Shown here: one piece after another, positions 16,326 to 25,452 of the stretch
Layout: every line of letters starts with the position of its first letter
Numbering within the stretch: the stretch's first letter is position 1
Assembly (NCBI RefSeq): GCF_965139615.1
Contig: NZ_CBCSIQ010000008.1
Location: forward strand, 62,001-126,000
DNA length: 64,000 nt
Direction of reading: 5' to 3'
DNA from: Kerstersia similis
GTDB lineage: Bacteria > Pseudomonadota > Gammaproteobacteria > Burkholderiales > Burkholderiaceae_B
The notes under the pieces: generated by a model
Database searches by the model: none
Told to the model about the DNA's origin: nothing
The model's input: the letters and a program-made list of their open reading frames with translations, nothing else
Position numbers and translations under genes: made by a program

Positions 16326-17058
16326 CGTAGGCGCTGCAGGACCAGACGGCTGCGGCGAACAGATTGACTGCCATGGCGAGCGCAGCAATGATCGAACTGA
16401 TGCCGGGCAGGGCAAAGGCCAGCATATTCGCAATGATGTGCACGGCGTACAGCATGATGCCCCAGGCTGCGGCATAGATCAGAAATGCCCATTTGTTGCG
16501 CCAGCAGGCAATCAGCGAGAAGAAAATGGCTCGCGTGACAGGTAGCTGATGCCAGGCCACCAACAGTGGGGTGAACCAGAACAGGGCCGAAACACCGGCA
16601 TAGAGCACACCGAAAATAATGGTGGGCATTTGCATGGCGTCCAGAAAGGGTGCCATGTTTTCTTCCTGAATGGCTCTTTCCAGCTCGACGGTCAGGGTGT
16701 CAGCAAAGGGCATGAAGGCCAGCATGGCGGACAGCAGGATCAAGCCGAATTGCAATCCGCCAACCGCCAGCAGCCGTACCGGCACGCCGGGTTCGCGCAA
16801 GGGTTGTACCCAGGCGGCAGGGTGCGCGGGCTTGCCGCTGGCCAGCGCCCGGCAGCCGCTGAGCGTCATGACGGTAAGAAAGGGGACGAAGAACTGGGCC
16901 AGGGGCGGTCCGACAGGCGCCAGATTCAGCGCCAGCATGCCCAGCATGGTAAGGAACATCATCCATGTGAACAGCGGTAGGGGTTGGCGCCGGAACAGCA
17001 GGTAGCCCTGGCGGATCCAATACCAGCCGGCAGAGGCGGGTAGCGTGGCAGCTTGCAT
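16264..17058 (-). CDS. BPSS1780-type integral membrane protein
   Basis: A 264-residue polytopic inner-membrane protein with about six hydrophobic segments (LFTWMMFLTMLGMLALNL, FVPFLTVMTLSGC, FGLILLSAMLAFMPF, IIFGVLYAGVSALFWF, AFLIYAAAWGIMLYAV and a final pair). The start WYWIRQGYLLFRRQPL is typical of the betaproteobacterial BPSS1780 family, whose function is unknown. It is 23 bp downstream of homoserine kinase on the same strand, so probably co-transcribed. Its 3' end overlaps the DUF192 gene of the opposite strand. Confidence 0.8.
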   Translation of the reverse strand: MQAATLPASAGWYWIRQGYLLFRRQPLPLFTWMMFLTMLGMLALNLAPVGPPLAQFFVPFLTVMTLSGCRALASGKPAHPAAWVQPLREPGVPVRLLAVGGLQFGLILLSAMLAFMPFADTLTVELERAIQEENMAPFLDAMQMPTIIFGVLYAGVSALFWFTPLLVAWHQLPVTRAIFFSLIACWRNKWAFLIYAAAWGIMLYAVHIIANMLAFALPGISSIIAALAMAVNLFAAAVWSCSAYVNYATVFGAASQADDASTTD

Positions 17059-17081
17059 GTGACTAGGTTTCCTTTATCCGG

Positions 17082-18050
17082 TCAGGGCAGGGGAAGGGCA
17101 GCATCGCCCTGGCGTTGCAACAGGACGCGCTCGAAATGAGTCGGGTCGTGCGGCTTGAGTGTCTGCGCCGGGCGCGGCAGGAAGAAGTCGTACAGGCGCG
17201 ACAGCCAGAATCGCAGCGCAGCGCCCCGCAACATGGCGGGCCAGAGGGCTCGTTCCTCTTCGGTGAAAGGGCGTACGCTGGCGTAGGCTTGCAGCCAGGC
17301 GGCGGCCAGTTCGAGGTCCAGCTTGCCGCTGGCGCGGTCGATGCACCAATCATTGACGGAAACGGCGACATCGAACAACCAGGTATCACAGCCAGCGAAG
17401 TAGAAGTCGATGATGCCGCCCATGACAGGCGCTTCATAGGTGCCGGCGAACAGCACATTGTCGCGGAACAGGTCGCAGTGAGCCGGGCCGCTGGGCAGCT
17501 GGGCGTAGGCCGGGCTGGCAGCCAGCGTTTCTTGTTCAGCCAGGGTGCGATCCAGCAGGGCAGCCTGGGCGGCATCAAGAAAGGGCCGGACGGTGGGAGC
17601 AGTCTGGCGCCACCAGGACAGCCCGCGCAAATTCGGCTGTTGCAGGGGGAAATCCTGCGCGGCCAGGTGGGCGCGAGCCAATGTGCTGCCTGTCAGGGCG
17701 CCATGCGCCGCGCTCGGTGCGGGTTCGTAGCCACCTGGCAACAGACTGACGATGGCGCAAGGCTTGCCGTTGAGCGTGTAGATCCGTTCGCCGGTTTTCA
17801 GGGTTTGCGGTTCGGGAACGGGAATGCCGCGCTGCGCCAGATGGTGCATCAGTTCGATATAGAACGGCAGTTGTTCACGGGTGAGCACTTCGAACAGCGT
17901 CAGGACGAATTCGCCCCGAGTCGTGCTCAGAAAGAAGTTGGAGTTTTCGATGCCAGCGGTAATACCGCGCATGGAAACCAGTTCGCCCAGTTCATAGCGT
18001 TCGAGCAATTCGCGCGCTTGTTGGTCGGAGACAGGAGTAAAAACGGCCAT
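17082..18050 (-). CDS. thrB: Homoserine kinase
   Basis: A 322-residue homoserine kinase of the aminoglycoside-phosphotransferase-like (Pseudomonas-type) family, phosphorylating homoserine in threonine biosynthesis. It begins MAVFTPVSDQQ and has GITAGIENSNFFL, an APH-type HCDLFRDNVLF catalytic loop and the magnesium-binding IIDFYFAGCD motif. The ATG at 18050 is selected; the frame is open further upstream but that part has no family similarity. It is unrelated in fold to the GHMP-type ThrB of enteric bacteria. Confidence 0.95.
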   Translation of the reverse strand: MAVFTPVSDQQARELLERYELGELVSMRGITAGIENSNFFLSTTRGEFVLTLFEVLTREQLPFYIELMHHLAQRGIPVPEPQTLKTGERIYTLNGKPCAIVSLLPGGYEPAPSAAHGALTGSTLARAHLAAQDFPLQQPNLRGLSWWRQTAPTVRPFLDAAQAALLDRTLAEQETLAASPAYAQLPSGPAHCDLFRDNVLFAGTYEAPVMGGIIDFYFAGCDTWLFDVAVSVNDWCIDRASGKLDLELAAAWLQAYASVRPFTEEERALWPAMLRGAALRFWLSRLYDFFLPRPAQTLKPHDPTHFERVLLQRQGDAALPLP

Positions 18051-18400
18051 AGCGTGAATGCGGGCGCGGCAGGAATGCCGAAAGAAATAAGTGATTGGAG
18101 CCCGGTGCGCAGCATAGGCGGCGGCAAGGGCTGGCGTAGCTGCGCATTTTAGTGCATCCGGCGCGGCAGCTGGACAATGGCTGGGCCTTTTGTTCCTTGC
18201 CGGCCAGGCTGGCCCGGCAGTATGGTTTTCAGGTCTAATGCCAGTCCCGACACGGGCAACGGCAGATCGGGCACGAATGACCGCCGGTTGTCTGGCGGAC
18301 ATCGCGCGCCTGAGGTAAAGAAAACCGTGATGCCCGTTGGCTGCCGGCGCTGGTTTTGCCGATGCGTTCCAGGGCGCTTTCCCTGGAAGAGGATGAAAAC
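18051..18400. other. Divergent intergenic region thrB/slyX
   Basis: No gene is seen in these 350 bp, which should hold the divergent promoters. The only clear structure is a perfect inverted repeat TTCCAGGG (18367-18374)/CCCTGGAA (18381-18388). Its right arm runs into the purine-rich ribosome site of slyX (about 18388-18393). I found no convincing sigma70 promoter by eye. Confidence 0.6.
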
Positions 18401-18682
18401 ATGACGATTCAACCGCCACAGGCGCACACCGAGATGGAAACCGGCACGCGGGGCGAGGCTGCAGGGGATGCGCAGCTGGCGCAGGCGCTGGCGCGCGTTC
18501 AGGAGCTGGAGATACGTTCCACGCTGGCTGATGACATGCTGGATCAACTCAACCAGCAAATGTTTCGCATGCAACGTCAGCTCGAAGCATTGCAACGCCA
18601 GCTGACGGAGCTGCGTGACCAGATTCCCGCTGAAGGGACGGCATTTCGCAGCCTGAGGGATGAATTGCCCCCGCATTATTGA
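18401..18682 (+). CDS. slyX: SlyX family protein
   Basis: A 93-residue coiled-coil protein. A heptad-like region RVQELEIRSTLADDMLDQLNQ...QMFRMQRQLEALQRQLTELRDQ occupies the middle, and the protein ends in the family signature DELPPHY. The ATG at 18401 is chosen because AGAGGA lies about 7 bp upstream; an upstream in-frame ATG at 18356 lacks such a site. SlyX is widespread in proteobacteria and its biochemical role is unknown. Confidence 0.9.
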   Translation: MTIQPPQAHTEMETGTRGEAAGDAQLAQALARVQELEIRSTLADDMLDQLNQQMFRMQRQLEALQRQLTELRDQIPAEGTAFRSLRDELPPHY

Positions 18683-18922
18683 TGCGCGAACCGCGCCGGC
18701 AGCCCAAGGTGGGCGCATCGGCTTTGACGGATTTACCGACCGGCCTGCCGGGGCAATGCAGGCTCCCTTGTATTCAGATGCCAGCTAACTTTATATTAGA
18801 TAATTATTTTATATTGAATGGTAGAATGACTGGCTGGGTTGATAACTGAAAGCGATGATTGCGGGACGGCGTGCCGCGCGCGATCATGCGCAGGTGTCTC
18901 CGTTTTTTGTGCTGAACCGTCT

Positions 18923-20674
18923 ATGAATCAAGGCCCCACCACTCATTCGCGCATTGCCTGGGCAAAATGGTTGCCTATCCTGGCATGGGGGCGGGCCTAT
19001 GATGGCCGTCAATTGGGCGGGGATCTGCTGGCAGCGGGCATTGTTACCTTGATGCTGATTCCGCAAAGCCTGGCGTATGCCATGTTGGCAGGCTTGCCGC
19101 CGCAGGCCGGGCTGTACGCCAGCATGCTGCCTTTGCTGGCATACGCCGTATTCGGCAGCAGCCGGACCTTGGCGGTCGGGCCGGCCGCCGTGACATCGCT
19201 GATGACGGCGACGGCGATTGGTCAGCTGGCTGCGCCGGGAACGCCCGCTTACTGGGAAGCCGCGCTGGCGCTGGCCTTGCTGTCAGGGGGCATATTGCTC
19301 GTCATGGGCTTGTTGCGTCTGGGGTTCCTGGCCAACTTTCTTGGTCATCCGGTGATTGCCGGATTTATCTCTGCATCTGGATTGTTGATCGCCTTCGGGC
19401 AGGCCCGGCATGTGCTTGGGGTCAGCGCCCATGGCGATACCTTGCTGGAATTACTACCCGCGCTCTGGCATCAATTGCCCATGCTCAACTGGCCGACGCT
19501 GATGCTGGGGGGCGGGGCCTTGCTGTTCCTGTGGTGGTCCAGGCAAAGGCTGGGGCGTCGCTTGCGAGCCTGGGGCTGGCGTTCCGGTTTGGTCGATGTG
19601 CTGGGGCGGGCCGCGCCGGTTCTGGCGATTGCGCTGACGACGCTGGCGGTATGGGCGTGGAATCTGCAGGATCAGGGCGTCAAGGTGGTGGGCGCGGTAC
19701 CGCAGGGCCTGCCATCGCTGACCTGGCCGACATGGAACCCAGCATTGTGGTCGTCGCTGGCCATGCCTGCGCTATTGCTGAGCCTGGTAGGGTTTGCAGA
19801 GTCCGTGTCGGTCGGCCAAACGCTCGCGGCTCGGCGGCGTCAGCGGGTCGAGCCCGACCAGGAGTTGCTGGCGCTGGGGGCCAGCAATGTGGCGGCCGCC
19901 GTCAGCGGCGGCTTGCCGGTGACTGGCGGCTTTTCACGTTCAGTCGTCAATTTCGATGCGGGCGCCCGCACGCCGGCGGCGGGTGTCTATACCGCCATCG
20001 GTATTGCGCTGGCGGCCCTGCTGTTAACGCCGTTGTTGCGCTATCTGCCACAGGCCACGCTGGCGGCGACAGTGATAGTTGCCGTGCTCTCTTTGGTGGA
20101 TATTGCGGTATTCCGCCGTATCTGGCGGTATTCCCGCTTCGACTTTTCCGTGGCGGCCGCGACGCTGGCACTGACACTGCTGGCTGGCGTGGAAACGGGC
20201 TTGGTGGCCGGTGTCGTGCTGGCCTTGGCTTTGCATTTGTATCGCAGCAGCCGACCCCATGTCGCGGAAGTTGGCCAGGTGCCGGGTACCGAGCATTTCC
20301 GCAATGTCCGCCGCCATGCGGTCAATACCTGCGAGGCGGTGCTGGGCCTGCGTGTGGATGAGAGCCTGTATTTCGCCAACGCGCGCTATCTTGAGGATTG
20401 CATCAATGACGCCGTGGCCCGGCGCCAGCAACTCAAGCATGTGGTATTGCAGTGTTCCGCCATCAACGACATTGATGCCAGTGCCTTGGCCAGCCTGGAG
20501 ATGATAGAGGTCCGTCTGCGCGAGGCAGGTATCTGCCTGCATTTGTCGGAGGTCAAGGGGCCGGTGATGGATCGTCTGTCCCGGACTTCATTTCTGCAAT
20601 GCCTGAGCGGGCAGGTGTTCCTGACGCATTACCAGGCGATTGCGGCATTGGCGCCGGAGGGGCTGGGCAAGTAG
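18923..20674 (+). CDS. SulP family anion transporter with STAS domain
   Basis: A 583-residue inner-membrane transporter. The SulP signature LMLIPQSLAYAMLAGLPPQAGLYAS lies near residues 48-72, followed by about ten more hydrophobic segments and VGPAAVTSLM. A cytoplasmic STAS domain makes up the last 120 residues or so (VVLQCSAINDIDASALASLEMI). SulP proteins carry sulfate, bicarbonate or dicarboxylates; no carbonic anhydrase or sulfate gene is adjacent, so the substrate is open. The start at 18923 is uncertain: the ribosome site is weak and an in-frame TTG exists at 18839. An AT-rich stretch at about 18785-18825 upstream is a plausible promoter zone. Confidence 0.9.
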   Translation: MNQGPTTHSRIAWAKWLPILAWGRAYDGRQLGGDLLAAGIVTLMLIPQSLAYAMLAGLPPQAGLYASMLPLLAYAVFGSSRTLAVGPAAVTSLMTATAIGQLAAPGTPAYWEAALALALLSGGILLVMGLLRLGFLANFLGHPVIAGFISASGLLIAFGQARHVLGVSAHGDTLLELLPALWHQLPMLNWPTLMLGGGALLFLWWSRQRLGRRLRAWGWRSGLVDVLGRAAPVLAIALTTLAVWAWNLQDQGVKVVGAVPQGLPSLTWPTWNPALWSSLAMPALLLSLVGFAESVSVGQTLAARRRQRVEPDQELLALGASNVAAAVSGGLPVTGGFSRSVVNFDAGARTPAAGVYTAIGIALAALLLTPLLRYLPQATLAATVIVAVLSLVDIAVFRRIWRYSRFDFSVAAATLALTLLAGVETGLVAGVVLALALHLYRSSRPHVAEVGQVPGTEHFRNVRRHAVNTCEAVLGLRVDESLYFANARYLEDCINDAVARRQQLKHVVLQCSAINDIDASALASLEMIEVRLREAGICLHLSEVKGPVMDRLSRTSFLQCLSGQVFLTHYQAIAALAPEGLGK

Positions 20675-20820
20675 GCGTGTGCCGGGCTGAACTGGGCGCG
20701 GCGGGGCAGGCTTGGGGCGGAACCAGATGGGCAAGAGCCCGGCGGGACGCCTCATGTGCGCAAGGGCAGAGGCTCGCCATACAATGTCGGTCTTTTCCTG
20801 TTCCAAAGAGAATGTTCCGT

Positions 20821-21795
20821 ATGTCCCTGGTCTCCTCGGATACCTGGCGCCTGTGTGTGGCGCCGATGATAGATGTGACGGATCGCCATTGCCGCTATTT
20901 CCACCGGCTGCTGGCGCCGCGCGCCCTGCTTTATACCGAGATGATCACGACCGGCGCATTGCTGCATGGCGATGCGCCACGGCATCTGGAATACGATGCG
21001 GCGGAGCATCCCGTGGCCTTGCAGTTGGGCGGCAGCGAACCGCAGGCGCTGGCGCAGGCTGCCAGGCTGGGCGAGCAGGCGGGCTATGACGAAATCAATC
21101 TGAATTGCGGCTGTCCGTCGGAAAGGGTTCAGCAAGGTGCCTTTGGTGCCTGCCTGATGGCCGAGCCGCATCTGGTGGCCGATTGCATTCGTGCCATGCG
21201 CGACGCCGTTCAGGTGCCTGTCACGGTGAAGCACAGGCTGGGGCTGGATGACGAGCAGAGCTATGGTTTCGTGCGCGACTTCGTGGGTATCCAGTACGAA
21301 GCTGGCTGCCGCGTTTTTGTGGTGCATGCGCGTAATGCCGTGCTGAAAGGCTTGTCGCCCAAGGAAAATCGCCAGATTCCACCGTTGCGCTACGCCTATG
21401 CCCGGCAGCTCAAGCAGGATTTCCCGGATTGCGTGATTGTGCTCAATGGTGGGCTGGCGACCGCCGAACAGGCGGAGACGGAAGGGCGTGATCTGGATGG
21501 GGTGATGCTGGGCCGCGCGGCCTGGCACCAGCCGGAAGTGTTGCGCGAATTGTCGCTGCGCTTCTGGCCGGATCAAGCGGTGCTGGACGATGCCGAAGTG
21601 TTGCGGCGCTATACCGGCTATACCGAGCGCATGGTGGCACAAGGCGTGCCCATGCGTATCCTGGTGCGCCCGCTGCTGGGTTGGGGCAATGGCCGCAAGG
21701 GGGCCAGGCGCTGGCGCCAGATGTTGTCGGATCATCGCTTGCTGGGCCAGGAGGATCCATCTTTGCTGCTGCGCGCCTGGGAACAGGTGGCCTGA
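20821..21795 (+). CDS. dusA: tRNA-dihydrouridine(20/20a) synthase
   Basis: A 324-residue FMN-dependent Dus enzyme, the usual length for DusA. It has VAPMIDVTDRHCRYFHR at the start, LQLGGSEP, the catalytic-Cys block EINLNCGCPSERVQQGAFGACLM, VTVKHRLGLDD, and the FMN-phosphate region VLNGGLAT/GVMLGRAAW. SPKENRQIPPLRY is characteristic of DusA. It reduces U20/U20a in the tRNA D-loop. The ATG at 20821 is preferred over 20812 because the AAAGAGA site is too close to the latter. Confidence 0.96.
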   Translation: MSLVSSDTWRLCVAPMIDVTDRHCRYFHRLLAPRALLYTEMITTGALLHGDAPRHLEYDAAEHPVALQLGGSEPQALAQAARLGEQAGYDEINLNCGCPSERVQQGAFGACLMAEPHLVADCIRAMRDAVQVPVTVKHRLGLDDEQSYGFVRDFVGIQYEAGCRVFVVHARNAVLKGLSPKENRQIPPLRYAYARQLKQDFPDCVIVLNGGLATAEQAETEGRDLDGVMLGRAAWHQPEVLRELSLRFWPDQAVLDDAEVLRRYTGYTERMVAQGVPMRILVRPLLGWGNGRKGARRWRQMLSDHRLLGQEDPSLLLRAWEQVA

Positions 21796-21906
21796 TACCG
21801 GCTATCGGGACGGGGCCAGGCCAGGAGCCGGGGCGATGAGGCGCTGTGGAAAGGCGGGGGCCGCGGCGCCTGGATCGGTGCATGGCGTTGCGGCAAGGCA
21901 AAGAAA

Positions 21907-21939
21907 AACGCCTGGCCGGCATGGGGCCGGGCAGGCGTT
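21907..21939 (-). terminator. Rho-independent terminator of the CBS/YihY operon
   Basis: The arms AACGCCTG and CAGGCGTT enclose an inner CCGGC/GCCGG stem. Read on the minus strand the hairpin is followed by CGTTTTTCTTT, just after the CBS-domain gene stop at 21960. Confidence 0.8.
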
Positions 21940-21959
21940 CAGGCAAGGGCGCTAGAGGC

Positions 21960-22427
21960 TTATGGTTGCTCGTCGGCCTCTGCCTTGTCTTCATTGGGCC
22001 AGGCGCGGATATAGGCCTTGAGCATCTTGTTTTCGAACTGCTGGGCGGAGACCACCGCCTGCGCCATGTCGAAGAACGAAATCACGCCTTGCAGCGTAGG
22101 GCCGTCCATGACGGGCACGTAGCGGGTACGTTTTTCCAGCATGAGGCGTTGGACCTCATCGGCGCTGGTATTTGGCGAAACGCTGATAGGCGCGTCATCC
22201 ATGATGGAGCGGATCGTGGTGTCGCCGACATTTCCTGCGCGTTCATGCAGCAGGCGGATGATTTCCCGGAAGGTCAGCATCCCGGCAAGCGTGCCGTGTT
22301 CCATGATGACCAGCGAACCGATATCGTGTTCGCTCATGGTGATGATGGCTTGCTCGACGGACGTGTCGGGGGTCGCGGTATAGAGCGTGTCGCCTTTGAC
22401 ACGCAGGATTTCACTGACTTTTAGCAT
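21960..22427 (-). CDS. Tandem CBS-domain protein
   Basis: A 155-residue protein made of two CBS domains (roughly residues 5-70 and 75-135), with VSEILRVKGDTLYTATPDTSVEQAI, IGSLVIMEHGTLAGMLTFREI and the second-copy ISVSPNTSADEVQRLMLEKRTRYVPVMDG. CBS pairs bind adenine nucleotides and regulate partner proteins. Its start lies inside the end of the YihY-family gene (17-bp overlap), so the two are translated together. No enzymatic domain is attached. Confidence 0.9.
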   Translation of the reverse strand: MLKVSEILRVKGDTLYTATPDTSVEQAIITMSEHDIGSLVIMEHGTLAGMLTFREIIRLLHERAGNVGDTTIRSIMDDAPISVSPNTSADEVQRLMLEKRTRYVPVMDGPTLQGVISFFDMAQAVVSAQQFENKMLKAYIRAWPNEDKAEADEQP

Positions 22428-23781
22428 GGTGGGACTCCTCGCTGTTTATCGAGGGACGAGATAGGAAAGCGGTAATGGGCGGTGCATCCTGGTCCTGCGC
22501 CAGGCCCGCGAGCGTATCGGCCAGATTGCCCGACAGCAGTTCATCCAGCGTGGCCTCCGGCCCGTATTGGCCCAGTGCGTTGGCGGTGGCCTGCATCAGC
22601 ACAGCACCATCCTGGTGCGTCAGCGCGATGGCGCGGGTGAGCAGCAGGCGATCCACCAGCGGGCCGATGGTTGTGCGGCGAGGGTCGCTGCTCAGGACCC
22701 AGCGCTCTTTGCCACGGATGCGGGCTGGCGCAGCCAGGCCGAGATCCTGCAAGGCGGTCAGGGCGATATCCAGGTCTTCCGGATGGATGGCCAGCGCGGC
22801 GCAGGATTCCCTCTGGCTGATGCCCTGGCCCTGCCGGCTCCAGTCGGCATACAGGGCCTGCAGCACGGCAATGGTATCCAGGTAGGCCGCGCCTGCCGTG
22901 CGGGTTTCTGTCGTCAGGCCATAAAGGCGGATGCCAGGCAGCGAGGCGGTCAGCACGGCGCCCGCCATGATGGCCAGCCAGGACAGATAGATCCACAGCA
23001 GGAAGACGGGGACGGCGGCAAACGCGCCGTAGATGACGGTGTAGCTGGGAAACTGGCTGATGTAATAGGCGAAGCCTGCCTTCATCGTTTCCAGCACGAT
23101 GGCCGTCGCAAAGCCGCCGATGGCCGCATCGCGCCAGTGGACGGCGCGGTTGGGAACGACCACGAACAGCGCGGTAAAGGCCAGCCCGGTCAACAGGACA
23201 GGCAGGACGGAAAGCGCGATATTGACCAGCGGCGAGAGATCCCCCGCAAGACCCATGGAGGTGCGCGCCAGTACCGAGGTGGCCCAGAGACTGCCGCCCA
23301 GTACCAGCGGCCCCAGGCTGATGACGGCCCAATAGACCAGAATGCGCTGGTGCAGCGGGCGCTGGCGCGATACGTGCCAGATGTCATTGAGCGCGGAGTC
23401 TATGGTCATGATCAGCATGACCGAGGTGACAATCAGGAACAAGCTGCCGATGGCCGTCAGTTTTGAGGCCTGTTGCGCGAACTGGTTGAGATATTCCATG
23501 ATGTCCGCCGAGACATCGGCGGGCATCAGATTGCTGGCCAGGTAGTCTTCCAGTGCCAGGCGGAAATCCGAGAACAGCGGGAACGCTGTGAACAGCGACA
23601 ACACCACGGCCAGTAACGGCACGATGGCCAGCACGGTGGTGAAGGTCAGGCTGGAGGCGACTTGTGTCAGGCGTTCGCCGGCAATGCGGTCAACGGCGAA
23701 ACCCAATAGCCGCACGACCCGGCCAATCGCATTTGGCTGGGCAGGCATTGAGTTGGCGGAGGGTTGGTCGGTGGCGCTCAT
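22411..23781 (-). CDS. YihY/BrkB (UPF0761) family membrane protein
   Basis: A 456-residue protein. The first ~300 residues carry six hydrophobic segments and the family block QVASSLTFTTVLAIVPLLAVVLSLFTAFPLF near residue 40, then ALNDIWHVSRQRP, VVVPNRAVHWRDAAIGGFATAIVLE and YGAFAAVPVFLLWIYLSW. The last ~150 residues are a soluble winged-helix-like extension. The family was once called ribonuclease BN, but that activity belongs to another protein; its role is unsettled. It diverges from selO across only 17 bp, and its 3' end overlaps the CBS gene. Confidence 0.92.
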   Translation of the reverse strand: MSATDQPSANSMPAQPNAIGRVVRLLGFAVDRIAGERLTQVASSLTFTTVLAIVPLLAVVLSLFTAFPLFSDFRLALEDYLASNLMPADVSADIMEYLNQFAQQASKLTAIGSLFLIVTSVMLIMTIDSALNDIWHVSRQRPLHQRILVYWAVISLGPLVLGGSLWATSVLARTSMGLAGDLSPLVNIALSVLPVLLTGLAFTALFVVVPNRAVHWRDAAIGGFATAIVLETMKAGFAYYISQFPSYTVIYGAFAAVPVFLLWIYLSWLAIMAGAVLTASLPGIRLYGLTTETRTAGAAYLDTIAVLQALYADWSRQGQGISQRESCAALAIHPEDLDIALTALQDLGLAAPARIRGKERWVLSSDPRRTTIGPLVDRLLLTRAIALTHQDGAVLMQATANALGQYGPEATLDELLSGNLADTLAGLAQDQDAPPITAFLSRPSINSEESHHAKSQ

Positions 23782-23798
23782 TCGAAGATAATAGCAGC

Positions 23799-25304
23799 AT
23801 GAATGCTCAACTCAAGTCCCAAACAGGCACTGCTGCATCCCTTGAACAACTGCGGGTGCGCAACAGCTACGCCACATTGCCCGAGGATTTCTATTCCCGG
23901 GTGCGGCCCATGCCGTTGCAGACCGCCAGGATGCTGCACGTGAATCCGGATGGCTGCGCCCTGCTGGGCTTGACGCCAGCGGCCTTGCGCACGGACCTGG
24001 CCTTGCAGGTGCTGTCCGGTGCCAGCGCTTTTCCTGGCGGAGAGAGTGTGGCGGCGGTTTATAGCGGCCACCAGTTCGGCGTTTGGGCCGGGCAGTTGGG
24101 CGACGGGCGGGCGCACTTGCTGGCGGAAGTCGAAGGGCCGCAGGGAAGCTGGGAAGTGCAGCTGAAAGGGTCCGGACGTACCCCTTATTCCCGCATGGGC
24201 GACGGCCGTGCCGTGCTGCGTTCCTCTGTGCGCGAGTATCTGGCGGCCGAGGCCATGCATGGCCTCGGTATTCCGACCACACGTTCGCTGGCACTGGTGA
24301 CATCCAATGACCCGGTGCGCCGCGAAACCATGGAAACGGCCGCCATCGTCACCCGGCTGGCACCCAGTTTCGTCCGTTTCGGTTCCTTCGAGCATTGGTA
24401 TGCGCAGCGTCGTGCCGGTTTGCTGCAGCGCTTGTGTGACGACATCATCGACCGTTTCTATCCCGAATGCCGTGCCGCCGGCGGCGGCAATGACCTTGTG
24501 ATCGCGCGCTGGCTGGCGGCGGTCACGGACCGGACGGCAGCGCTGATGGCGGATTGGCTGGCGGTCGGTTTCTGTCACGGCGTGATGAACACCGATAACA
24601 TGTCCATTCTGGGGTTGACCATGGATTACGGCCCCTATGCCTTCATGGATGGCTTCAAGGCCAACCACGTTTGCAACCATTCGGATCACGAAGGCCGCTA
24701 TGCCTGGAATGCGCAGCCGGCGGTCGCGCACTGGAATCTGTTCCGGCTTGCCGAAGCCCTGCAGCCCCTGGTGCCGGATGCCGAGATGCTGCGCGATGCG
24801 GTGCGCGGTTTTGAGTCGGACTTCATGCGGCATTGGCGTGAGCGCCAGCGCCGCAAGCTGGGGCTGGCACAGTGGCGCGACGAGGAAGACGATACGCTGA
24901 TGGATGGCCTGTGGCGTGAGATGCATACCTCCGGCGCGGACTTCACGCTGACCTTCCGTGCGCTGGCGGGAGTGGCCAATGGCGATGCCAGCGCATTCCT
25001 GGATCAGTTCGTGGATCGCGCTGGTGCGGCGCAGTGGCTGCAAACTTATCAGGCCCGTCTGGCTCAGGACGGCCAGGCGCCCGAGGCCGTCGCGGCGGCC
25101 ATGAATCGTGCCAACCCGCTCTATGTGCTGCGCAATCACATGGCGGAACTGGCCATACGCGCCGCCGAGCAGGGCGACGCCAGCGAAATCGAAAGCCTGC
25201 TGGCATGCTTGCGCAATCCGTGGGAGGCCCGTCCCGGTTTGGAACACTATGCGCGGCCTGCGCCGGATTGGTCGGCAGGGTTGGTCATCAGTTGTTCGTC
25301 CTGA
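23799..25304 (+). CDS. selO: SelO/YdiU protein adenylyltransferase (pseudokinase AMPylase)
   Basis: A 501-residue SelO-family pseudokinase that transfers AMP to proteins in redox homeostasis. It shows VYSGHQFGVWAGQLGDGRAHLL, QLKGSGRTPYSRMGDGRAVLRSSVREYL, GFCHGVMNTDNMSILGLTMDYGPY and NPLYVLRNH. It ends in SCSS, where the Cys is the bacterial counterpart of the C-terminal selenocysteine in animal SelO. The start at 23799 leaves only 17 bp to the divergent YihY gene, so promoters must overlap coding sequence. Confidence 0.95.
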   Translation: MNAQLKSQTGTAASLEQLRVRNSYATLPEDFYSRVRPMPLQTARMLHVNPDGCALLGLTPAALRTDLALQVLSGASAFPGGESVAAVYSGHQFGVWAGQLGDGRAHLLAEVEGPQGSWEVQLKGSGRTPYSRMGDGRAVLRSSVREYLAAEAMHGLGIPTTRSLALVTSNDPVRRETMETAAIVTRLAPSFVRFGSFEHWYAQRRAGLLQRLCDDIIDRFYPECRAAGGGNDLVIARWLAAVTDRTAALMADWLAVGFCHGVMNTDNMSILGLTMDYGPYAFMDGFKANHVCNHSDHEGRYAWNAQPAVAHWNLFRLAEALQPLVPDAEMLRDAVRGFESDFMRHWRERQRRKLGLAQWRDEEDDTLMDGLWREMHTSGADFTLTFRALAGVANGDASAFLDQFVDRAGAAQWLQTYQARLAQDGQAPEAVAAAMNRANPLYVLRNHMAELAIRAAEQGDASEIESLLACLRNPWEARPGLEHYARPAPDWSAGLVISCSS

Positions 25305-25452
25305 AAATGTCATAATGCGGCAGTTTGGCGCGCTGCCCGTTTCTGGCGGCGCCGGAATGATGCGTTCCCGCCAGGGAGTTTGTTCCGCCGGGCTGACCGT
25401 GCCGTAGTTTCCGTTTTTTCTTTAAGCCCCTTGCTTCCTCAGAGTCCTGCTC

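Noticed and set aside
23778..25313. A 511-codon minus-strand frame opposite selO
   Set aside because: The selO motifs are complete on the plus strand; the antisense frame is a composition artefact.
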